The notes beneath the pieces are model-generated. The model was not told the DNA's origin and searched no databases. It worked only from the letters and a program-made list of their open reading frames with translations. A DNA stretch of 36,467 nt, from the NCBI GenBank assembly GCA_012033495.1, contig JAAUQT010000034.1:1-36467 (forward strand), written 5' to 3'. The position numbers were made by a program, and so were the translations under genes. Shown here in pieces: positions 16,294 through 22,071 of this stretch; positions within the stretch are counted from its first letter, which is position 1; every line of letters starts with the position of its first letter. Origin of the DNA: Cyanobacteria bacterium RM1_2_2 (lineage in GTDB: Bacteria > Cyanobacteriota > Cyanobacteriia > Elainellales > Elainellaceae).

Positions 16294-16785
16294 GCCTTCG
16301 TGATTGAGCAACCAGGATTTACGATCTAATCCGCCTGCATAACCAGTTAGCTTACCGTTGGCCCCAATGACGCGATGACAGGGCAGCACAATTGAGACGG
16401 GATTCAGCGAGTTTGCCATACCAACGGCGCGGGAGGCGGTCGGCTTGCCGAGTTGAGCAGCGAGTTGACCATAGGTGAGAACTGTTCCGACCGGAATCGC
16501 TCTCAGGGCGAACCAAACCTGCTGCTGAAAGGCAGTTCCGCCTGTGTTGACAGGAATTTCTGCCAAGCTGTGATAGTTGCCATCCAGGTAGGCTTGAATA
16601 CGCTCAGAAATTCCTAGCGGGTTCTTCATGGGGTTTAGCTGTACTTGTCCAAACCGTTTCTGTAAAAGTAACATCATGCGTGCCTCATAGTTTTCAAAAT
16701 CTAAGGCACATAGCTTTTCTTGATCTGTGACAATAATAATTTCTCCAATGATTGAGTTAAGCCGATCAACTACAAGTGTTTTCAT
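16282..16785 (-). CDS. ogt: Methylated-DNA-protein-cysteine methyltransferase
   Basis: 167 residues. The suicide enzyme transfers the alkyl group from O6-alkylguanine (and O4-alkylthymine) in DNA to its own cysteine. The active-site motif is IVLPCHRVIG with Cys-136. The helix-turn-helix/Arg-finger region is LTYGQLAAQLGKPTASRAVG, with the Asn hinge in MANSLNP. Length and layout match Ogt/MGMT. ATG at 16785 with AGGAG eight bases upstream. It starts 22 bp after the Ada-AlkA fusion gene, so the two are almost certainly one adaptive-response operon. Confidence 0.95.
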   Translation of the reverse strand: MKTLVVDRLNSIIGEIIIVTDQEKLCALDFENYEARMMLLLQKRFGQVQLNPMKNPLGISERIQAYLDGNYHSLAEIPVNTGGTAFQQQVWFALRAIPVGTVLTYGQLAAQLGKPTASRAVGMANSLNPVSIVLPCHRVIGANGKLTGYAGGLDRKSWLLNHEGYQH

Positions 16786-16807
16786 GATGCTTACTCCTGT
16801 ATGTTGT

Positions 16808-18316
16808 TCAAGAATCCATCATCCATAAATGCATCGCTGCGTATGCTCTCCAAGGTTGCCAACCATAGGAGATGTTGAGCAATGCTCGACTCGAAACTCG
16901 TTCACCGAGCTTTTCCATTGCCCGCAGTAGACCTACATCACTAAACGGAAAAGCATTGGGTTCTCGTAATGCTCGCATGGCGATGTAGTGGGCTGTCCAC
17001 TCGCCGATTCCAGGTAGCTGACATAGGTGTTGAACTGCTTCATCTAAGCTGGCAAACTGCGTTAGGATTGGATTTTCTGCAACTGCTGCCGCCAAAGATC
17101 GAATCGCGTTGGCACGAGTTGGCATGATTCCGAGAGTCGCTAAATCTGCTGTTACTAGCACTTCTGGCTGCGGAAATACAAACTGAAGCGCTGGGAGGTT
17201 AAGATTGCCTTCCAGTCGTAACGGTTCACCATAGGTTTGCACTAACCGATTTGCTAAGGTAGTTGCCGCCGCTACGCTGATTTGCTGCCCCAGAATGGCG
17301 CGAACTGCCAGTTCAAAACCATCCCATGCGCCCGGAATCCGTAAGCCTGGATGAGCCACCACAAGGGGGCTAAGGCGCGGATCGGTTTGCAGATGAGCAG
17401 CAATTTCGGCGATGTTGACATGCAGATCAAACAGGCGGCGCAGGCGTTCGACGATTTGGGATAAGAGCGCCACTTTGGGAAACCGAATGTTTGCCAGCAG
17501 GGAGTTCGTGTTTTGGATCGGGTGAACTGCCACAATGCCGTGATGTCCTTCGAGTTCAATCGTTCGAGCATAACACAGCGGTGTCACCACTTCTACGCCC
17601 GCAGTTTGGCGCATCATCAGGAATTGCACCAGCGTTGCCCAATCATAGGGTGGCGTAAAGGACAGCTTTAACTGGATTTCTGGAACCGAATCGGTGGATG
17701 CTTCGACCTGAAGACGGCGCAACGCTCGTGGGGCTTTTTGGTAAGTTTGGTGAATTGCCGCATTAAATCGCCGCAGACTATTAAATCCAGCCGCCAACGC
17801 AATATCAGTCATGGGCAGCGTCGTTTGATCGATTAACTGCTTGGCAAACAGCAGGCGGCGCGTTTGGGCAACTGCAACCGGAGAGATGCCGAGGTGTTGA
17901 TCAAACAGGCGGCGCAAATGGCGATCTCCAACTCCGAGTCGAGTTGCCAAAGTTTCAACATTACTCTCATCGAGTGCACCTTCTGCAATCAAGCGCAACG
18001 CCCGATTCACCGTTGAAGCCGTGGTAATGTAGGCCGTTAGATCAGGCGAAAGTTCTGGACGACAGCGCAGACAGGGCCGGAATCCTGCCTCATGAGCGGC
18101 GGCGGCAGAGGTGAAAAACTGACAGTTTTCCAGTTTCGGTGTGGGAGCCGGACAGATGGGACGACAGAAAATTCGCGTCGTGCGCACCGCCGTAAAAAAG
18201 CGTCCATCAAAGCGAGCATCACGGGTTTGAAGGGCACGGTAGCAGGTGTTGGGGTCTAGCATCATGCCTTTAAGGATAGATCGAGCTTTCTGAAGAAACT
18301 CGCCATTTTCGGACAT
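16808..18316 (-). CDS. Ada-type zinc/AraC regulator fused to AlkA DNA-3-methyladenine glycosylase
   Basis: 502 residues. About 20-90: Ada N-terminal zinc domain with Cys-51, Cys-55, Cys-82 and Cys-85 (CRPIC, CLRC); in Ada the first of these accepts methyl from phosphotriesters and turns the protein into an activator. About 100-202: AraC-type double HTH (VETLATRLGVGDRHLRRLF; MTDIALAAGFNSLRRFNAAI). About 215-502: AlkA N-domain and HhH-GPD glycosylase (LCQLPGIGEWTAHYIAMRAL, catalytic Asp-460 in FPFSD). It removes 3-alkyladenine and related bases and likely switches on its own operon. The Ogt activity of E. coli Ada is supplied by the separate downstream gene. ATG at 18316; 18262 (Met-19) is an alternative. 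Confidence 0.93.
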   Translation of the reverse strand: MSENGEFLQKARSILKGMMLDPNTCYRALQTRDARFDGRFFTAVRTTRIFCRPICPAPTPKLENCQFFTSAAAAHEAGFRPCLRCRPELSPDLTAYITTASTVNRALRLIAEGALDESNVETLATRLGVGDRHLRRLFDQHLGISPVAVAQTRRLLFAKQLIDQTTLPMTDIALAAGFNSLRRFNAAIHQTYQKAPRALRRLQVEASTDSVPEIQLKLSFTPPYDWATLVQFLMMRQTAGVEVVTPLCYARTIELEGHHGIVAVHPIQNTNSLLANIRFPKVALLSQIVERLRRLFDLHVNIAEIAAHLQTDPRLSPLVVAHPGLRIPGAWDGFELAVRAILGQQISVAAATTLANRLVQTYGEPLRLEGNLNLPALQFVFPQPEVLVTADLATLGIMPTRANAIRSLAAAVAENPILTQFASLDEAVQHLCQLPGIGEWTAHYIAMRALREPNAFPFSDVGLLRAMEKLGERVSSRALLNISYGWQPWRAYAAMHLWMMDS

Positions 18317-18321
18317 GAATG

Positions 18322-18681
18322 TTAGCGTCTGCCAACCTGATGCCAGGCAAGTTTGCCTGATTCCTTTGAAAGCTGTGTTGGTTCAAATTCCTTCCGGTCA
18401 GCCAGGTCTGCTCCTACAATCTCTAGCTTGGCGTAATCCGCACCCACAAGTCCAACCAGAATCAGCCCCAGGGCAAATTGCTGGTGACTGATCGGTTTAG
18501 CATGAGTACGACCAAACAAACTATCTAGAACCGCAAGCCCAAACGTTGCAATGATCGCGCTTGCGCCCGCTAACTCAAACGGCTGAACCCCTGCAAGAAA
18601 TAAATGGTTGGCAACGTTTGCAGCGATCGCCCAGGCAACAACAGTCAGAAGCATTGCCAGCAGTACCGACTCCAAGGGCAA
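18322..18681 (-). pseudogene. Truncated EamA/DMT-family transporter fragment
   Basis: 119 codons (TTG at 18681; first ATG at 18654). Residues 5-54 are two membrane helices with the EamA/DMT pattern (GVQPFELAGASAIIATFGL), followed by a third helix (FALGLILVGLVGAD). The remaining seven helices of a 10-TM family member are absent, and the last 45 residues are hydrophilic and unlike a transporter. I read it as the 5' remnant of a DMT permease. It ends 5 bp before the Ada-AlkA start, so its transcription may run into that operon. Confidence 0.55.
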
Positions 18682-18701
18682 CTCTCACCGGCTGATGCTG
18701 A

Positions 18702-18862
18702 GTCATTTTAGGGCGATTGCCAGAACGAATTCGGACGGCTCTGATTGAGCGTGCTTCTGAAATTGAGTATCCGATCGAAGCAGTGCTTGAGATGGCGATC
18801 GCAAGTTTCCCTGACTCAGAGGCGTTGGGTTTGCAGATTGCAAGCTAGGGCGCGGGCAGTAA
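18702..18862 (+). pseudogene. Remnant of a small protein gene (frameshifted)
   Basis: A plus-strand frame reads RLPERIRTALIERASEIEYP then IEAVLEMAIASFPDSEALG, an evenly amphipathic helical protein-like stretch. Near 18828 coding sense moves to the next frame (GFADCKLGRGQ, stop at 18860). There is no good start codon (TTG 18717 only). It may derive from a ribbon-helix-helix-like or other small cyanobacterial protein; I cannot name it. The remainder of 18863-19106 shows no gene. Confidence 0.3.
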
Positions 18863-19106
18863 AGCTTTGGAGTTGGCGAATCGTGCGGACTAACATCGCC
18901 CATCACCCGCCGCAGATAGCCTTGAATGCCTGACAGACAACCTTTCGGCGGTCAAGTGCATATTGTATGGAGCCTGTCCAAGCGGTGAGAGCATGCAAAC
19001 TTCTTGGGAAAGCGATCCTCAAGCCTGCTACATCCTCACGAAAAAGCAGTGCAAGCCTTTGCCCATCCATATTTCTGACATTTTTGTGAAAAACTGATCT
19101 TGAATA

Positions 19107-19135
19107 TTGACAATGTCAAGAACGAGAGCTACCTT
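19107..19135 (+). promoter_or_regulatory. Candidate promoter with palindromic -35 region
   Basis: TTGACA (19107-19112) followed after 17 bases by TACCTT (19130-19135). The -35 box is half of a perfect palindrome TTGACA-A-TGTCAA (19107-19119), with outer CTTGA/TCAAG symmetry. It lies 40-65 bp upstream of the first gene of the XRE/ImmA/PIN operon, so autoregulation by the operon's XRE protein is a natural guess. Confidence 0.55.
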
Positions 19136-19173
19136 AATAGTAGAAATAAACTCCGCCTAACAGAGGCAACGCT

Positions 19174-19521
19174 ATGGCTGATGGAGATATCATTCGAGGT
19201 CTTAATCAGATTCATCAAAAGCCCTATGAGGCATTATCTGAAGGAAAGGCAACCAACGATGAATGCACCCGATCCTTGATAAAGTCACTCCAGCAAGACA
19301 TTAAGAAGAAGGGCGATATCCCCCTCATGCTTGCTAAAAGCATGAGTGAAAACTTAATTCAAGCTATTAACAATGCAGGTGGAATTATTTTTGTGGATTG
19401 GGCTACTTCAAGACAAGAGTTCAATAGATTAGTCGAACAAGTAGATGCTCCACATCGCTTGAAAGAACTTGTTCTTCGTGCAGGTAGGAGCATTATGATC
19501 TTGAACATGGGCGGGAGATAG
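19174..19521 (+). CDS. Unrecognised small protein, first gene of XRE/ImmA/PIN operon
   Basis: 115 residues, cytosolic, with no motif I can name. It is mostly helical by eye, with a central hydrophobic patch (GGIIFVDWATSRQEFNRLVEQ) and a C-terminal segment (LKELVLRAGRSIMILNMGGR). ATG at 19174 with AGAGG seven bases upstream. The promoter at 19107 directly precedes it. Its stop codon lies in the left arm of a 9-bp hairpin. By position it could be an immunity, adaptor or antitoxin component of the downstream PIN protein, but that is inference from neighbourhood alone. Confidence 0.7.
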   Translation: MADGDIIRGLNQIHQKPYEALSEGKATNDECTRSLIKSLQQDIKKKGDIPLMLAKSMSENLIQAINNAGGIIFVDWATSRQEFNRLVEQVDAPHRLKELVLRAGRSIMILNMGGR

Positions 19522-19548
19522 CTTTTGAGTGCTTTTCAGAAGCTATCT
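19516..19548 (+). other. Intercistronic hairpin containing a stop codon
   Basis: AGATAGCTT (19516-19524) pairs perfectly with AAGCTATCT (19540-19548) around a 15-nt loop; the TAG at 19519-19521 ends the first gene. No T-run follows, so it is more likely an mRNA processing or stability element, or a translation modulator for the next gene, than a terminator. Confidence 0.55.
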
Positions 19549-19559
19549 TATGTTGGTAT

Positions 19560-19838
19560 ATGACTGAGGTGTACGAGACAGAATTTAAGGAATGCATTCC
19601 ACTTGAAGCTGATGAAGCAATACTTGAACGTCTTGGGCAGATAGAACAAACCATTCTCAATGCAATACATCAATGGGCTAAAAAGGCAGATAAAGATAAG
19701 AGTGTTAGAAAATTACAGTTACCTTCTCTCCCAAAAGTGAAAGAAGCGGATAACTTTGAAGACGACCTTTTAGCAGCACACAACCACAACAATCGATATG
19801 CAGAAACATTTGATTCGGCTTTATCAAGCTTATGTTAG
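19560..19838 (+). CDS. Unrecognised small protein, second gene of operon
   Basis: 92 residues, acidic N-terminus (MTEVYETEFKECIPLEADEA) followed by a probable helix (LERLGQIEQTILNAIHQWAKKADKD). ATG at 19560, 38 bp after the first gene. There is no visible Shine-Dalgarno sequence; the hairpin just upstream may matter. No family recognised. The last 14 codons overlap a 45-codon ORF in another frame, so a frameshifted longer protein is also possible. Confidence 0.6.
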   Translation: MTEVYETEFKECIPLEADEAILERLGQIEQTILNAIHQWAKKADKDKSVRKLQLPSLPKVKEADNFEDDLLAAHNHNNRYAETFDSALSSLC

Positions 19839-19935
19839 TGAGTGGGATGCTGTAGAACCTTACATCTCAGTAGATTTTTTGAATCAAATAAACAATCAGC
19901 AAACATCGGATGATTGTTTGGTTGCTGTTCAGTAA
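19798..19935 (+). CDS. Possible 45-residue ORF overlapping the previous gene
   Basis: ATG at 19798 opens 45 codons (begins MQKHLIRLYQAYVSEWDA, ends CLVAVQ, TAA at 19933). It overlaps the 92-residue gene by 41 bp in the +1 frame and ends 18 bp before the XRE gene. The composition (aromatic and acidic, YQAYVSEWDAVEPYISVDF) looks protein-like rather than random. It lacks a ribosome site. It may be the displaced C-terminus of the 92-residue protein or an independent small protein. Confidence 0.4.
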   Translation: MQKHLIRLYQAYVSEWDAVEPYISVDFLNQINNQQTSDDCLVAVQ

Positions 19936-19953
19936 GGCTGAAGGGAAAATGCA

Positions 19954-20181
19954 ATGGCTACCAATATTCTGGACAATATTGATCTACGTAATCTAGGGGA
20001 ACTGCTGCAACAGGCGCGTAAGAAGTGCGGGATGACTCAGGCGGATGCAGCTAAGGTGATTGATGCTGCACGGACTACTATCGTTGCAATTGAGAAAGGT
20101 GAACGTCGCCTGAAGCCAAATGAGTTGATTAAACTGGCTCGTGCTTACGGACGAGCGATTAGTGACTTTGTTCGCCCCTAG
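19954..20181 (+). CDS. XRE-family HTH regulator, frame 1 of a split XRE-ImmA protein
   Basis: 75 residues. HTH about 13-68 (LGELLQQARKKCGMTQADAA, then TIVAIEKGERRLKPNELIKLARAYG), a typical XRE DNA-binding fold. AAGGGA lies upstream of the ATG. The frame stops at TAG (20179-20181) right after SDFVRP. The neighbouring +1 frame continues with PSPIIEPFAVQFRA, exactly what single-chain XRE-ImmA/IrrE (COG2856-type) proteins show after the HTH. Skipping one base at CCC-TAG-C, or removing one C from the CCCC run (20175-20178), gives a 397-residue fusion. So this is either a free repressor plus a frameshift product, or a broken gene. Confidence 0.85.
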   Translation: MATNILDNIDLRNLGELLQQARKKCGMTQADAAKVIDAARTTIVAIEKGERRLKPNELIKLARAYGRAISDFVRP

Positions 20182-21148
20182 CCCCATTATTGAACCTTTT
20201 GCCGTTCAGTTTCGCGCTGCTTATCAGCGTAGTGAACAAGAAGAAGCGCGAATTGACCCAATCATTCAGCGTTTAGAGGAGTTATGTCGAAATTATCTAG
20301 AACTTGAGAAGATTGTGGATGCTCCGCTTCCTCGAAACTATCCTCAAGAGTATGACGTAACCAATATGCCAATCGAGGCTGCCGCAGAAAGTATTGCGAT
20401 CGCTGAACGTCAGCGGCTTGGACTGGGCGATGGTCCGATTCCACTTTTGCGAGACATCTTGGAACAAAGTGTAGGCATCCGAATTTTCTACCTAAAAATG
20501 CCAGCCAAGTACTCAGAAATCTACAGCTATGATGAGCAGCTTGGTGGCTGCATGGCAATTAACTTAGACCACTATGAAGAACGACGGCGCTGGTCAATGG
20601 CACATGGATACCTTCATTTTCTTGCCCATCGACGAAAGCCTGTAGTTGACTTCGAGGGGCAGTATCAAAGAATCCCAGAAAGTGAGCGGTTAGCTGAGGC
20701 GTTTCCAAAATATTTTTTAATGCCTTCAAGCGGTCTGCTCAGGCGATTCAATGATATGTACCGTACCCACAGCAAGTTCACTCCAACTAATCTATTTACG
20801 CTTGCCCACTATTATGGAGTCTCCATAGAAGCCCTTATTTATCGATTGGAAGAAATGGGGCTTTTACCATCTGGGACTTGGGATCGGCTGCGCGATCGAG
20901 GATTGAAAGTGAGGAAAGTTCAGCAAGAGCTAGGACTAGAAGAAATTGAACAGCATACTGACAGCGTTCCTGTTCACTATCAACACCTTGCGATTGAGGC
21001 TTTAGATCAGGGACTCATAACTGAAGGAAGATTTGCAGATTTCCTTGGCGTTGACCGCTTGGAGGCTCGACGTATTGCAGAAGCATTGCGTGAACATTCA
21101 AGTGGAATCATGGAGGAAACTGCTCATTTAGATTTGCGTCAAGCGTAG
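20141..21148 (+). CDS. ImmA/IrrE-like domain protein with altered zinc motif (second half of split XRE-ImmA)
   Basis: 335 codons from an overlapping GTG (20141); the natural protein probably begins by frameshift from the XRE gene, with residues from SPIIEPF onward (Ser-14). The ImmA/IrrE peptidase region is about 80-240: GVRI-like strand (VGIRIFYLKM), CMAINLDHYEERRRWSMAHG, SERLAEAFPKYFLMPSSGLL. In ImmA/IrrE the motif is HExxH; here it reads H155-G-Y-L-H159, so both His remain but the catalytic Glu is Gly. Predicted inactive or altered as a protease; it might act only as an antitoxin or sensor. The C-terminal region (250-335) is helical and HTH-like (LITEGRFADFLGVDRLEARRI). Confidence 0.8.
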   Translation: MLTDERLVTLFAPSPIIEPFAVQFRAAYQRSEQEEARIDPIIQRLEELCRNYLELEKIVDAPLPRNYPQEYDVTNMPIEAAAESIAIAERQRLGLGDGPIPLLRDILEQSVGIRIFYLKMPAKYSEIYSYDEQLGGCMAINLDHYEERRRWSMAHGYLHFLAHRRKPVVDFEGQYQRIPESERLAEAFPKYFLMPSSGLLRRFNDMYRTHSKFTPTNLFTLAHYYGVSIEALIYRLEEMGLLPSGTWDRLRDRGLKVRKVQQELGLEEIEQHTDSVPVHYQHLAIEALDQGLITEGRFADFLGVDRLEARRIAEALREHSSGIMEETAHLDLRQA

Positions 21149-21167
21149 AAAAGCGGGGAGATCAGTT

Positions 21168-21719
21168 ATGCAAATTAAACACTCCCATGTTGTTCTTGAC
21201 GCTTGTTGCGCCCTGAACTTCTGTGCTTCGGAGCATTTCATTGCAATTTTGAAGTCTATTCCTGCTCAAGTTGTCGTTACTAAAGTCGTGAGGGAGAAAG
21301 AACTGATAACTCTTCAACGCCTCAAAGATGAAGAGAATGAAGGTGCAGTTCAATTTGAGACAGCCATTGCCCAGGGTTTGCTTTCAGTAGTGGATTTCGA
21401 GTCAGAATCAGAGGAAGAGACGTTTGTAAACTATGCGTTTGAACTAGGCGATGATGGAGAGTCTGCAACTTGCGCCATTGCAATTCACCGGGGGTGGGCA
21501 ATTGCTACTGATGACAAAAAAGCGGTTTCATTCTCCCAAAAAGAAGCACCTCATTTACAGGTTTTATCAACTTTGGAAATAATTAAGAGTTGGTCAGAAG
21601 GCGGAAATCTTACTTTAGCTGAATTGCGCACTGTACTTAGATCTATACGAACTAAAGGAAGATACATACCACATAGAAATCATCCTTTGCTTGGTTGGTG
21701 GGAAAATTTAATGCAGTGA
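21168..21719 (+). CDS. PIN-like nuclease, putative toxin
   Basis: 183 residues. PIN-type acidic residues are visible: Asp-11 (VVLDACCALNF), Glu-43/45 (VREKELIT), Glu-98 (GDDGESATCAIA) and Asp-115/116 (WAIATDDKKA). These match PIN-fold RNases such as VapC and the COG2405/DUF3368 relatives. GGGGAG lies upstream of the ATG, and the gene starts 19 bp after the ImmA-like gene, so it is part of the operon. XRE-ImmA proteins next to PIN-like proteins have been proposed as toxin-antitoxin pairs (general knowledge). The Cys-rich start (DACCALNFCAS) is unusual and could allow redox control (speculative). Confidence 0.8.
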   Translation: MQIKHSHVVLDACCALNFCASEHFIAILKSIPAQVVVTKVVREKELITLQRLKDEENEGAVQFETAIAQGLLSVVDFESESEEETFVNYAFELGDDGESATCAIAIHRGWAIATDDKKAVSFSQKEAPHLQVLSTLEIIKSWSEGGNLTLAELRTVLRSIRTKGRYIPHRNHPLLGWWENLMQ

Positions 21720-21940
21720 GCTTAATAACTTAAGAAAAGCTAAACCAAGCATTTTCGGAGGAATTACCAAGGCTGTATAACAATAAGCTTGGAGTGGAAC
21801 GGACAAGCCGCGCCGTTGAAGCGGGACGTTGGACTGCTGATTTATCGATGAAATGTACTTGAAGGTTATTGTCAGAGTTTCAAGACGAATATTGAAAAAT
21901 CTGTAGTTTACTTACTGCCGTTTACTGCAATGTAGCCCTC

Positions 21941-22071
21941 TTAGGAATGGGAATTCAATCCGTTCGATCGTGGGTAGGGACGGGTGTTGCGATCAAATCG
22001 ATTGCCGGATGCCCATTGATCTGCAAAACCCTCCCATCCAGTTGACGGATTGATTCAATCCACGATCCTTA
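21941..22071. mobile_element. Dispersed repeat, copy B, ending at the uvrC stop codon
   Basis: It begins TTAGGAATGGGAATTCAATC and ends GATTCAATCCACGATCCTTA. It matches copy A (5943-6089) throughout, including GGATGCCCAT-GATCTGC and GTTGACGGATT. The interior can fold (GGGACGGGTGTTGC with GCAAAACCCTCCC, imperfect). On the minus strand it opens with TAAGGATCGTGG, and this TAA is the uvrC stop. The rest of 21720-21940 contains an attC-like stretch (21775-21835) but no gene. Confidence 0.75.

Noticed and set aside
19798-19935. Frameshift fusing the 92-codon gene with the 45-codon ORF as a single ancestral protein
   Set aside because: The overlap would allow it, but without homologues there is no way to decide, and an in-frame TAG at 19771 limits the frame upstream. 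The 45-codon ORF is kept as a low-confidence entry instead.
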